Shown one piece after another: positions 43,761-56,200 of a stretch of DNA of 64,000 bases (position 1 is the stretch's first letter; every line of letters begins with the position of its first letter). The stretch spans positions 124,001-188,000 of the forward strand of contig JAHBBC010000043.1 of the NCBI GenBank assembly GCA_019915015.1, read 5' to 3'. A program made the translations under genes and the position numbers. The notes beneath the pieces are model-generated. The model had not been told where the DNA came from, searched no databases, and saw nothing but the letters and a program-made list of their open reading frames with translations. This stretch comes from Auriscalpium vulgare. Lineage: Eukaryota > Basidiomycota > Agaricomycetes > Russulales > Auriscalpiaceae.

Positions 43761-44500
43761 GTGGATAAAGATCATGTGTCGCAAGTCGAGGTGGGTTGTA
43801 ACGAGCATATGTAGCGAGAGAGAGCTCTCATGGAGATCAAGAACGATGGATACCAAACAAACAATCAGCGCTGTCGCTATGATGTGATACACAGAAGGAT
43901 ATAGAACGAACGATGTTGTGGAGACACGCCTCAGCGGTACAAGGCGCGCCAGACGTATAACCGTGAGCCGAAGTTACAGCGAGTGGCGGACGATGTCCCG
44001 AAGTGGCTTGGAAGGTAGCCATGGCTTCGGGCTTGGTTCGCCTCGGCTCGGAAAGGTCGGGACGATAGAGGGGATCAATCGGGAACACTATAAGTGAGGG
44101 GGAGAACCGGACAGGGAAGTATCGGGTGGCAGCCGGTCGTCTTGGAGATATGCTCACGGGACGTTTCACTACACTGATCTTGGTCTGGCAGCGACTTTGT
44201 GGCGTGTCTGCTGCTGATGGGCCGAAAGGTCTCGACCGAACCACGTGCGGGCGCCTCGGGGTGACTGGAAACGAGGCCGAAGCGCTGGAAAGTTCGGAGC
44301 CGAAGTCACCTGACTTCAGAACTTTCCAAAGTGGCTGTGCCGAAACGGCGGAAACGGCGGTCCGGAGACCAAAGTCACGTGACTTTGGTTCAACATGAAA
44401 AACCGAAAAGTTGCGGTGGAATCCCCGCTTGACGGGGAATCAGGTGTATCATCGGGTGTAGGCCCAAGGTCCCCAAAAGTGTCTATACAAGAGCTCAAAC
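43761..44500. other. Spacer with imperfect hairpins
   Basis: No gene is supported. Short inverted repeats such as CCGAAGTCACCTGACTTCAG (44300-44319) and CCAAAGTCACGTGACTTTGG (44371-44390) stand next to a TATA-like TCTATATACTG near 44504, so this may be the promoter of the fragment that follows. Confidence 0.4.
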
Positions 44501-44889
44501 CGCATCTATATACTGCTGCTTCGTCAGCTCCCCCACGGTCCGTGCACTCGTGCCCTGCTAAGTCTCGCCTCTCTACGGTACGCCTCCCCTACACTGTCTC
44601 GTTAGCGCAGCTGTGTCGCCTTGCCTCGGGAGCAGCGCATGGTGGTCGTGTTGGTGCCTCAACGCCCTACGGGCGTCTCGGGGGTGTGTGTCCGTCTGTA
44701 GCGGTGCGATCAGCCTGTTTCGGTGCCTGTAGCGCGGCGGGTCCCATCATCCTCCCCCCAACTGAGCTACCGACTGTCCTCAGTCGGCAAATCCCCGGAC
44801 AGCCCCGCCTGATAGAAGCTCCCTCCTGTCGTCTTGATGAGTCGTCAGGTAGCGTCGCACCGCCGCCCGAACCCACCAAACTCCCTACG

Positions 44890-45173
44890 AACCCCCCACA
44901 CACCACCATGACCTGGTCTCCCACACGTACCGTTGCGGTACTCTCTTACTATACCACCTGGGTTGGGCACCCAGCGCGGACTTCCCACTTGCGGCAGCCG
45001 CCGAGGCGATCGAGTCGCGCGAGCGTTGGGCGCAGGAGGTGTTGGCTGTCATCGTACGATTCCCCTCTTTTCCCGCACTATTGTTGCGCTAATCGTCCGC
45101 TCCCATCGGTTGTAGGAATCCATCACCGATTCCGACCCCAGGCTGATCAGTGGACATCGGGGGTGGCGGAGAT
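44890..45173 (+). pseudogene. Unrecognised gene fragment ending before foldback element P1
   Basis: A frame with DFPLAAAAEAIESRERWAQE and then VLAVI runs to a good donor (GTACGA at 45052), and the acceptor TTGTAG at 45110-45115 continues it as ESITDSDPRLISGHRG to a stop. Its start is not clear; the ATG near 44908 is in another frame. Its architecture (short helical exon, 60-bp intron) resembles the fragment before P2 at 48946-49187. Function unknown. Confidence 0.3.
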
Positions 45174-45220
45174 AACGTCGCTGTGATGGAGCGTGTGGTG
45201 GTCGGCGATGTTGGGGCGAT

Positions 45221-47025
45221 CACCAGTCCATGTAGTCTCATTAAAAATAAGACCGGTAGTTACCGGTCAGTTCATTTCAAGAATAGACCGGTAACATTAT
45301 CCATTTAAATGAATCGACGTACGACGACGCATCAGTCATTAAAAATGCTTCGGGGTGTAAAAATGCTTCGATGCTATTGGCTACGGAAAAATCGGATAAA
45401 ATCGGCAAAAATGGTGAAAAAATTCAGTCGGCGCTTGTTCCCACGGGCACGGACCAAAATGAACCATTATAAATGGCTACCGGTAAAACAAATTGGCACC
45501 TATAGGGTTCAAAAAAATGGGGGAAAACCTGGATAAATTGGCATATATTAGGGAGCATCAAATGCCACCCGATTTCGGCTCCCACGCGCCAAAATGTTCC
45601 CACGGTCCCAAAAAATGCCATTTTTTATCATTCACACTGGTATATAACCCTTTCCGTAGGCCCTAGGAAAACCCATTGATGACAATACAGTACGTATATG
45701 AGGTGGAATTACATGTGAGCCATATATACAGACTGTCCTAGCCCAGTCCATTGGAATGGGAAGTGGATGGACCCACAAACAAACAGAGTATATCATAAGG
45801 AATATCCTACAGCCATGATCTTGTTTACCTAAGCTACCAAAATTTGCACACAAATAGCTCTCAATACTTTAAGACTTATAGTAGATTTTTCATGACCCAA
45901 GCCCCCCCTCAATTCTTCTCAAACACAATTTCTTTAGTATTTATGCTGTTGAGATAGTATTAATGGACACATTTTGACTACTTTTGTATACATTTGGCAG
46001 GGTCTGACCGCTGTAGATGCCCAGTCACAATGCAGCTAGTCTCTACCTTCATATTACATATTTAACATACCACCCTGGAGAGCTATTAGGCATACTCCAT
46101 TCTTTTGGGCTAAAACATATAAATAATGAATATATGTGTGTTGAATGCAGCCTACCAATGACTTCAAACAATGGTATGTTAAATATGTAATATGAAGGTA
46201 GGATCTAGCTGCATTGTGACTGGGCATCTACAGCGGTCAGACCCTGCCAAATGTATACAAAAGTAGTCAAAATGTGTCCATTAATACTATCTCAACAGCA
46301 TAAATACTAAAGAAATTGTGTTTGAGAAGAATTGAGGGGGGGCTTGGGTCATGAAAAATCTACTATAAGTCTTAAAGTATTGAGAGCTATTTGTGTGCAA
46401 ATTTTGGTAGCTTAGGTAAACAAGATCATGGCTGTAGGATATTCCTTATGATATACTCTGTTTGTTTGTGGGTCCATCCACTTCCCATTCCAATGGACTG
46501 GGCTTAGGACAGTCTGTATATATGGCTCACATGTAATTCCACCTCATATACGTACTGTATTGTCATCAATGGGTTTTCCTAGGGCCTACGGAAAGGGTTA
46601 TATACCAGTGTGAATGATAAAAAATGGCATTTTTTGGGACCGTGGGAACATTTTGGCGCGTGGGAGCCGAAATCGGGTGGCATTTGATGCTCCCTAATAT
46701 ATGCCAATTTATCCAGGTTTTCCCCCATTTTTTTGAACCCTATAGGTGCCAATTTGTTTTACCGGTAGCCATTTATAATGGTTCATTTTGGTCCCGTGCC
46801 CGTGGGAACAAGCGCCGACTGAATTTTTTCACCATTTTTGCCGATTTTATCCGATTTTTCCGTAGCCAATAGCATCGAAGCATTTTTACACCCCGAAGCA
46901 TTTTTAATGACTGATGCGTCGTCGTACGTCGATTCATTTAAATGGATAACGTTACCGGTCTATTCTTGAAATGAACTGACCGGTAACTACCGGTCTTATT
47001 TTTAATGAGACTACATGGACTGGTG
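45221..47025. mobile_element. P1, foldback DNA element with about 850-bp inverted arms
   Basis: Arms 45221-46072 and 46172-47025 are reverse complements with only a few mismatches or indels and are separated by about 100 bp. The termini are CACCAGTCCATGTAGT / ACTACATGGACTGGTG. Just inside lie inverted GACCGGTAGTTACCGGTC motifs. No transposase is present, so it is non-autonomous. It is related to P2 (same ends; shared GCCCCCCCTCAATTCTTCTC near 45903). The flanks GAT...GAT could be a 3-bp duplication. The superfamily is not recognised. Confidence 0.8.
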
Positions 47026-47304
47026 GATTTGATGGGTCGGGATTCTGTTGCGCGTGGTCGGTTCCAACTTTGTCTCCCTTCTGGCCACTTGTTCCTCGTG
47101 TGCCATGCGCGGACTGGTCACCCATCGCCGAGGAAATCCCTATCTTTCTCCTCGTCGCTCGCGACTGGCCATCCTCCCCCCAACTGAAATCTGCGCCTGC
47201 CCTCAGACGTGCATTCCCAGGCAAACCGCGGCGCATCGGGTCGCGACAAGTGCCCGACGGCGTACATAACGCAGGCGGTCGGTGCCTGCGACCCATCGTC
47301 TGTC

Positions 47305-48433
47305 ATGTCGTCCACCTTTGCCCTTGAGTCGCGCGCACTCGCCCTTGTCGGCTTACTCCTCACGCCCCCTGCCATTGACCTGGAGACCGCCCCCGTAGGG
47401 ACCCTGGTCGCGGCTCGTGAAGAGTGGGGTCGCAAGGTTGCCGCCCTCTATGTAAGCCCTCGTGTCATTGTCGCGATCGTCGCTCACGCTGGTGCGGGGT
47501 TGTTCCAGGGCGAAGTCTTTAATACGGCGAAGCCGTCTGTCCTCCGTCTGGTGCAGGCGATTGCGGGCCCTATCTTCGAGATGTTGTTCACCGTGTCCCC
47601 CGAGTCGCGTTGCCTTCGCCGAGTGGGGTGGTATTCTCATCAGCGACATCGCGCCCCCAACGTCCGCTCCACTCGACCCGACATTCGCTGTTCGCCCTAT
47701 TGCTGGCTTCACCTTTCCCAACAATCGCGATCATGCTTGGCAGCTCACCCGCCTTTGCGAGGGTGCGCTGTGGGCAGCGTTCGAGTCGGGTCGCACGTCC
47801 GTCCCTCAGTACCGCCGCAGCCTCGGTGAGCTCTGCCTGGCCGCTCATCCTACTGGTCGCGGCGCGGGTATCGACGCGACCGTGCACGCGGAGTTTATCG
47901 CCGCCATGGAAGCTTGCGCGTCCGTGCTCCAGCGCCTGAATGGCGGGGAAGAAGCCCTCCTGTCCGAAGTCCATCGCCTCTCCTACTCGACCACTGGCGT
48001 ATCCCTTCCCGACCTCCTGCGCACCCCCGCGCACCCCCTCTCCGACACTCTTATCACCCACACTACCGAGACGGTGGCGACCTTGGAATCGGTCTATGCT
48101 ACCATCGCTCAAGTTGCGCGGCCCGACGATCGGAGCGCGCGCGGTTGCTGGGGTCCCTACGTTGACGCCTTTGATTCGGCGGATGGGTCGCTGGAGGCCG
48201 CCGCGGCGGCGTTTCTTCGCGACTCATTGCAGTGGGCCACGATCGACAGTCTCCACGCCCGGACTGCGATAGAGAGCGTGATCCTCGCGTTGAACCTGCC
48301 CACTCAATTGTTGGCCGACATCCACAGCAACCCGACGATGTTCCTGGATGAGATCGTGACGTTTCGCGCTGTTCCGATGGGGTGGCAGAACGTACACCGC
48401 GGTCACCGAGGCGGAGCCGCAAATCGGGGTTGA
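47305..48433 (+). pseudogene. Unrecognised protein gene with one frameshift
   Basis: The first frame from ATG 47305 (MSSTFALESRALALVGLLLT) runs to FTVSPESR at about 47611; the coding-like sequence then continues one nt out of frame with VAFAEWGGILISDIAPP to the stop at 48431-48433. Both halves have strong, G/C-biased codon use and no stops, so this is one gene with a single indel (or a base-calling error). The protein would be about 375 residues, mostly helical, with no motif that I recognise. It lies between foldback elements P1 and P2. Confidence 0.5.
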
Positions 48434-48945
48434 GTCAGCCAGCCGGGGCGCATTCCCCGCAATGACCCTGCCGTACTGTAGAGTTGTTGGGGCGTCGGGG
48501 CGTCGAGAAGCAGAGGGAAAGAAAGAGCCCGCGTTAGTGTAGCCATTTTGCGCCTGCATGTACGTCGTTGAATGCCTCCCAATAGAACTGTCAGAGTTCC
48601 GACCCATTGCCAGCTTCTGCGACGCCCGTGCGCAGAGGTCGCGTGTCTAGGAGGGACGGGCGCCAACGACTTGTGAAGATTCGCTCGCGCCAGGGGCACG
48701 TGATCGCCACGTGGCTTCGGAGCCGCGTGCGTCGTCCCGCAGCGGCCCGGTGTACATCGCGGTATCAAATCAACGATCGCTGATCCGATCGCGGATCGAC
48801 CCGGCATCGTGGGCGCTCGGAGGCAAAACCAGCGCTCTGGCCGGGCCACGCGGCCGGTCGCTCCCACGCACGCGCCATTGTTCGTGCGCTTGTCCTCTTC
48901 CCCTCGCCTCGCTCGCTCACCTTCCCACCGCCACAATTCCCTGCG
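48434..48945. other. Intergenic between two unknown genes
   Basis: No coding signal; contains GGCACGTGATCGCCACGTGG near 48696, an E-box-like inverted pair, as possible promoter sequence. Confidence 0.35.
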
Positions 48946-49187
48946 TTATGGACGCCGCCTCTCGCTGATGCGACCGCCACCCGTGCGATGCTGGACCTCC
49001 AGCTGGGTTTGCTCGATGCCATGGCGAGCGACGCGACCACCGAAGAGCAGCTCGCCTTGCTGCGCCCGCAAGTCCGCCAGCTCCTGGTGCGCCCGTTCCC
49101 TCTCCCTCATTAGCTGACCTGGCCCCCTTTTGTCCTGATTGTCTAGCGCTCCTACTACAACGCCCGGGGGCGCGGTGTGGCGTTCTC
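48946..49187 (+). pseudogene. Unrecognised gene truncated by foldback element P2
   Basis: The frame LDLQLGLLDAMASDATTEEQ and then LALLRPQVRQLL, followed by an intron 49087-49145 (GTGCGC...GTCTAG), continues as RSYYNARGRGVAFS and runs straight into the P2 terminus. The rest of the gene is not found on the far side of P2. Family unknown. Confidence 0.4.
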
Positions 49188-51470
49188 CACCAGTCCCTGT
49201 AGTATAATAAGAAATAAGACCGATGACCATCGGTGTGCTAGTTTCGAGGATTGACCGATAAGGATATCATTTTAAATGGGTCGGCATAGGAGATATTTAA
49301 AATGATTCCGACGGTAAAAATGTTGTGATCCTATTGGCTACGGAAAAATCGGCTAAAATCTGATAAATGTTGAAAAAATTCAGTCCGCGTCGGTTCCCAC
49401 GGATACGGGACGGAAATAAATCATTTTAAATGATTACCAGTACTACGAATAGCTGCCCGTAGGGCTTGGAAAAATAGGGAAACATACGGAGAAATCGGAA
49501 TATATTTGGGGGCGTCGGTGTCTAGCCGATATCTATTCCCACGCGTCAACATATTCCCACGGTCCCAAGAAATGCTATTTTTAATCATTTGCGCTGGTAT
49601 ATAATCCTTTCTGTAGGCCCTGGGAAATCCCATTGACAACCATACAGTGCATGTATGATGTAGACTTACATGTAGTCCATATATACAAACTGCTTGAAGC
49701 CCATTCTATTCAAATGCGAGCTGGACGGAACCACAAACCAGGAAAGTATCTGATACAGAATATCCTGCAGGCATGATCTTCTTTACCTAAGCAACCAAAC
49801 TTTGTACACAGATAGCTCTCAACACTTCAAGACTTATAGTATGTTTTCCGTGACCCAAGCCCCCCCTCAATTCTTCTCAAACACAATTTCTTTAGTATCT
49901 ATGCTATTGAAATAACATTGATATACATATTTCGACTCCTTATGAATACATTTGGCATGTTCTGACTGCCATAGATGCACAGTGAAAATAACATCACTGT
50001 CTACCACTACTTTTCCCATTTACCATCTTCTCCTTTGAAGCCTCAGGTAAGCTGCATTCAATATATATATTCAATATCTATATGTTTTGGCCCAAAAGAA
50101 TGGAGTGTGCTTAATAGCTCCCCAAGACTTGGTCAATAAAATTCCCAAATATTTCAGAGTACTCACAGACCATGCCCCACCCACTGCTATAAGTATTGTA
50201 TTCCTTCAAGGAGTTGGTAGATAGTACTGTACTTCTGCTCTGATACAGCCTATACTACTGTCCTTGTCCGATGCATGTGCAATAGCAAATGGTCCTTTCT
50301 TCTTCCACTGAATCTTGACTTGTGATATCAGCTTAGTTGAGCATAAGCCTATGATAACTGAGAATAAGCCCATTCATATATACATGTACAAGCCTGGGAC
50401 CATTCTATATCTTAGAGGGTATGTCAGAGTGGAAGTACAGTACCATCTACCAAATCTTTGTATGATTCCAATACTTATAGCAGTAGGTTGGACATGGTAT
50501 GAGAGTGCTCCGAAATATTTGGGGATTATATTGACCGAATCCTGGAAAGCAATAGTAATAGGCACACTGCATTCTTTTGGGCCAAAATATATAAATAATG
50601 AATATATGTGCAGTCTACCCATGCTTCAGCATGGTAAATATAGAAAGTAATGATAGAGACTAGTTGCACTTTGACTGGGCATCTACAGCAGTCAGACCAT
50701 GCCAAATGTATTCAAAAGTAGTCCAGATATGTATATCAATACTATTTCAACAGCGTAAATACTAAATAAATTGTGTTTGAGAAGAATTGAGGGGGGGCTT
50801 GGGTCACGGAAAACATACTATAAGTCTTGAAGTGTTGAGAGCTATCTGTGTACAAAGTTTGGTTGCTTAGGTAAAGAAGATCATGCCTGCAGGATATTCT
50901 GTATCAGATACTTTCCTGGTTTGTGGTTCTGTCCAGCTCACATTTGCATAAAATGGGCTTCAAGCAGTTTTTATATGGGGACTACATGTAAGTCTACATC
51001 ATACATGCACTGTATGGTTGTCAATGGGTTTTCCCAGGGCCTACAGAAAGGATTATATACCAGCGCAAATGATTAAAAATAGCATTTCTTGGGACCGTGG
51101 GAATATGTTGACGCGTGGGAATAGATATCGGCTAGACACCGACGCCCCCAAATATATTCCGATTTCTCCGTATGTTTCCCTATTTTTCCAAGCCCTACGG
51201 GCAGCTATTCGTAGTACTGGTAATCATTTAAAATGATTTATTTCCGTCCCGTACCTGTGGGAACTGACGCGGGCTGAATTTTTTCAACATTTTATCAGAT
51301 TTTAGCCGATTTTTCCGTAGCCAATAGGATCACAACATTTTTACCGTTGGAATCATTTTAAATATCTCCTACGCCGACCCATTTAAAATGATCTCCTTAT
51401 CGGTCAATCCTCGAAACTAGCACACCGATGGTCATCGGTGTTATTTCTTATTATACTACAGGGACTGGTG
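49188..51470. mobile_element. P2, older foldback DNA element, almost wholly palindromic
   Basis: The two halves (centre about 50329) are reverse complements with visible divergence, perhaps 85 percent alike, over at least 900 bp from each end. The termini CACCAGTCCCTGTAGTATAA match P1 in the first 15 bases bar one. The conserved internal word GCCCCCCCTCAATTCTTCTC occurs in each arm (49858 and, reversed, near 50787). No transposase is seen. The two sides join different sequences: a truncated gene on the left and truncated R3 on the right. Confidence 0.75.
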
Positions 51471-52395
51471 TAGCCGCGCATTTTGCACTTCACCCCCTAG
51501 CGGCGATCGTAAGTCGAAACTAAACCTAAACTATACCTTAATTCAACGATCCTCTCTTGCCACATCCCTCGTATACTCACTCCCCCGTGTCCACCTTGTA
51601 CTCCCTGTGATATCTGACCCACATCTTCCGTGTTTTAGATCGTATTTGGCTCCTATGTCAACGTCCGTACGATACGGATTCTGACTCGATTGTCGTACAA
51701 ATAGTTCTGAGTTGCTCGAAGACGAAATAACAAGTTACTATTCCCCCTCGTACTCAGGATCTCAAAAGAGCCTCTGAAGTGGTCTGACTTCACCACAAAC
51801 CGTTGCTCTAAGCTCTTAGACGCACGAACTTCGACCCAATACCATGCCACAATATCAATACGAATATCAATACCACGACCCTCAACAAATCCCCTCTCGC
51901 CTTTCGAAATCTCCCTACGTCTCACCAATCTCTCCTTCGAAACCCCGCACCTTCAACGCAGAGATCAGGCTTATATACGCCCCTCTGTTCCTTCGCCACC
52001 GCCTCGTACTTCCTCCCTCTCGTCGTCGAAATATTCCCCCGACCATTGCCACCACTGCGTAACTCCCCTTCACCTTTCAAAATAGTCCTTGCGTCCCCTC
52101 CGACATTCCTAGCTTCCGTGACACATTCTTGGGAGCTCGCCCGTCGTGTCTCCAGCACTACATCATTTCGGTGATCCGTGTTGTGTCTAGCCCGCACGCT
52201 ATTGTCCTCTCCCCTAGCCTCTCGTGCCCTCCGATCCAAGTCCAAGTCACCATGTCCCACTTGTTCACCGAGCAGGATTTGCCGTGCGTAGTCTTGGGAC
52301 CCTGACTGACTCCCTCAAATCGATACGTCCATTACTGCGCTCTGAGGAGTGGATATCAATATATATCTGCCTCACTACCGGTTGGACGCCCATCA
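51471..52395 (-). repeat. R3, LTR-like repeat in the right arm
   Basis: Inverted and close to identical to R1 over its length, with the same TATA box. Its inner end meets the P2 terminus exactly (GCGCGGCTA/CACCAGTCC). Confidence 0.7.
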
Positions 52396-53283
52396 GCGGG
52401 AAACCCCACCAGCGGTGGGGATCTTGCGTTTTGCTCTATTCTTTACCATCTGTAACCTTGTAGTTAGTAATTCGAATAAATAGATTTGCTCACTATAAAG
52501 GGTGTTCAAAAAAGTGTAATGTTGATGTTTTGCTGTCTTACGGTTCACACGAAGGAATGCAACCAGTGTGCTACGATTGTAGACGATGAATGTGTACAGG
52601 ATGTGTTGGATGTAAGTTGCCACCTCCCTGCCCAAGGGAGGCAGCCTAAGTACTACAACCCAAACAGGTGTCAACACCCTGTTTAGGTAACTGTGCGAGC
52701 TCGTGGCCGCTACAGTTCCCTGACATGCTAGCTCACAGCGTCAGGGCCCGCGCTAGACGACCGCTAGTCGTCAGCGCCGCATCCATCTTTCCCGTACTCC
52801 CTTACACCGCACCAGTACGTGTGCGCATCCCGGACGCACCCGTGTCACATCAACGCTCGCCTTCCTTGCTCTTGCTTGACACTTGAATACTCCTCGAGCT
52901 CGGCGGGAGTCGCCCTCTCCTCACAAGTTCTTATTGACTTTGTATGTTGTTTTTCGCTTACGCGGTTGGGACACGCGCCTCGTGGATTCCACAAGGCCCT
53001 ACCCACCGTTGGATCCTCTCCGACCTTCTCTCGCTATCCTCTGCTTGGAGTCTGAGCAGTGACCTTACCTTGTTCTGCAGGTGCATTGCTGTTCATACCT
53101 ACTATGAGTATTTGAAAGTTGGACAATGATACATGATACCAACTAAGCATACAAGACTTGGAGGAACTAGTCAGTGTCAGAATCCCCATTACAGTTCTCT
53201 ACTACACATTTCTATATCTTGAAAGGGCATGAGAATGTACCAACATGACAATATAAATATTCTGTTTAAGGCACAAAGGCATA
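52396..53283. other. Spacer between R3 and NLR2
   Basis: No gene is supported. Several short plus-strand frames lack motifs. It contains the NLR2 3' flank. Confidence 0.35.
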
Positions 53284-56200
53284 TTATCTGGCCTTTTTAG
53301 TCTGATTTTGATCTGAGTGCAATTGAGACAAACTTTCTAATACTCTCTCTCGATCATTCAAGCAGTCTGCCTTTGTGAATGCCTGGCTTGCTCTTTCAAA
53401 CAATTCAACCGCATATGTTGAATTGTAAGTTCTAATTCTGCTAAGCATTCCAACACAGAGCCTTCACATAGTGAGAACTCAATCTCTGAACTTTTTTTCA
53501 ATGCAATCTTCCAGTATTCTCCGGCCTGAGAGTATTGCCTCAAATTGTAAAATGCTCTTCCCAAAAGATAGAGAATATGAGCTTCTGCAACTGAATTGTT
53601 TTGAGTGTGGAATATCTCAAGTGCTCTTTGCCAGTACTGTTGAGCATCATCATACTGTTCTTCAGAATAAGACAAATCTGCCAGTCTGTTGAGAACAAAT
53701 CCTTGCCCATCCAAGTTTCCAACACCTTCATGCATATCAAATGCCTTTCTATATAAAGCAACAGCGCCGTTATTATCTCCTTGATATGCTGTGACAGCAG
53801 CTAATGAATGAATGGAACATGCTTGAAATATTATATGATCTGTTTGTTTGTAACACTGTAATGCTCTCTCATAGCACTGTTTGGCATCTTCAAGTCTGTT
53901 TTGCTTTAGATACATTTCTCCTAATGTATCAAATGCAACCCCCTGCCCAATGCTGTCTTTGATTCTCGTTTGAATGTTCAAAGCTCTCTGTAAATTATCC
54001 TCAGCCTCAGTCAACCTTCCCTCTAATAAGTGGATCTTCCCAATCTCCTCCAAAGCTCGTCCTTCTATGTAAAAGTTATGATTGTGTCGGCCTAATTGTA
54101 AGGCTTCAAGATAACATTTGTAGGCTTTGTTCACCATGTTGTCACTAAAATATATATCTCCAAGAACCTTCCAGGCAGAACTTTGGCTATTACTATCTGA
54201 CATGCTCTGAAACACGTTCAGTGCTTTATAACAATATTTTTTAGCTTTTAATATATCATTTTCTTGATAAAAGGCTTGTCCAATGTACAGATAGTCATTG
54301 GCTTGACCCTCAGTGTTGTTAGCAAGCTTGTGCATGTCGAGAGCCTCTTTGTACATCTCAATTGCACCTTTCCAGTTTTCACTGCCATTTCTTAGACCTG
54401 CAATTCCTATTAATATATCGCCTATGCTGCTGTAGTCTTCATATAATTCAGCCAAGTCTTTTGCCTTTGCATACATTCTTTCTCCCATCTCAAACTGATA
54501 TGTACGGCTGCAACATCTGCCCCATACTGTATACAACTTGATATGTTCCTTATTTGAAATAGCATTGCAGTGCTCCTCAATCAAAACAAGCAGTTGATCT
54601 GAGAATGAGCCCACACAACAGGCAAAGAATGAAAATTCCAATGCAGCGCTTATCAACGAAGGCCAAGGTGTCCCTTGGAGCAAGTCATAAAATAAGACAT
54701 ACATGTTTTCCAGTTGGGAAACTTGCTCATGAAATATGCTGTCTTGCCCTACATGACTTGTTGTTGCCAATTTGATATAGTACTCAGCCAATGACACCTT
54801 GTCTTCTTGTGAACATGGATGGTAACTCTGACAATAAGCACGTATCAGTGAATGGACATTTAAAAAGTTTTGGGGTGTTGAATAGACTACTCCACTGGTC
54901 TTTAGTGGTATCATCAAAATATCAAAATCTGGCATATTGGGGAAGTACTTTTGAAGCTTCATGTTCTTAGACATGTCAAGCCCCTGAGGCAACATGCACA
55001 CCATGCTTAGTAATCTCAAAGAGTCTGGTGAATTGTTTATTCTACTGCCACTGATTGATAAATGTATAGAGACATCTACACTTGTTAGACGATGGGTTTT
55101 ATCACGCTCAAGTAACCCAGTCTGATTCTTTTGCCAGAGACACCACAGATCATGACAATTTGTAGATTGAGCAAGGTAGGCTATCAATGTCACTGCCAAT
55201 GGTAGACCATCTATAGCCTTTAATAATTGATCTGCATACTTGTCCCATTTTCCAGAAATATTCTTGAATAGTTCTATTGATACTTGAATGCTGACTGGCT
55301 CAAGAGGTGGCAATGTTGGCTCTGTCCAATTCACACAAGAAGGTCTTTCTGTTCCTCTTATAGTCACTAGTAGAGTTATACCAGGCACCTCCACCATCTT
55401 TTTCAATAACGACTCAGTTTGACTTCTTTGTGATGCATTTTGTTCCCAGAGTGTTTCAAAGTTGTCTAAGGTGATTAAGCAATCAGAGCCTTTGTTAAGA
55501 TAAGAAAGAACATGTGATTCCACAAGTTGTTCATTTTCACATATAACATCAAATATCTGAGCCAATTTTGCCAGTAGCAGACTGACTGTAGTGCATGATT
55601 CACAAGACACGAAATATATATTCTCCTTGAATTTCTTCTTGATATCTGCATGATGTAGAACACCCAGAGCTACTGCAGTTTTGCCTACACCGCCAGGGCC
55701 TGTTATTGTTATTTTTGCTGAAGGTGATGCTGAGATGATTATAGACACAATTTTTTCAACCTCAAAAGTTCTCCCACAGAAACCTTGAGGTAATGGGGGA
55801 AGTGACATATTTGGTCTATCATAAGAGTATTAGCAAGACACAAGGTGGGCATTGTGTGTGATAAACACCTCAAACCTAGATGACTAGTCTGCACAGGTCC
55901 ACTATTTAGTCCCAGAAAACACATATATCATATGACTTACTTGACTTGATGCTGCATTGGAATTAAAACCGATATGCATAATCAGAGCACTCTGCAGAGA
56001 TTGTTAGGATCCTATAACAATAGCTATTTGAAGAACTTTACTTTTGTAGCTTCAAGAACTTCTTTGAGAGTTCTACTACACCTCTGTGTTTTATCCAACA
56101 TGGCTGAGTGAAACAAAGTCTTTTGAATTCTGGTTATTCTGGATTGATTATAAGACTCTAATAAGATCATGTGGTCTTTGATCTTGTCTAATTCTCTGAA

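Noticed and set aside
46624..46872. Short identical frames in both arms of P1 and P2 (for example 45424-45621, 49421-49639)
   Set aside because: They mirror each other only because the elements are palindromic; no protein motif and no frame conservation between P1 and P2.
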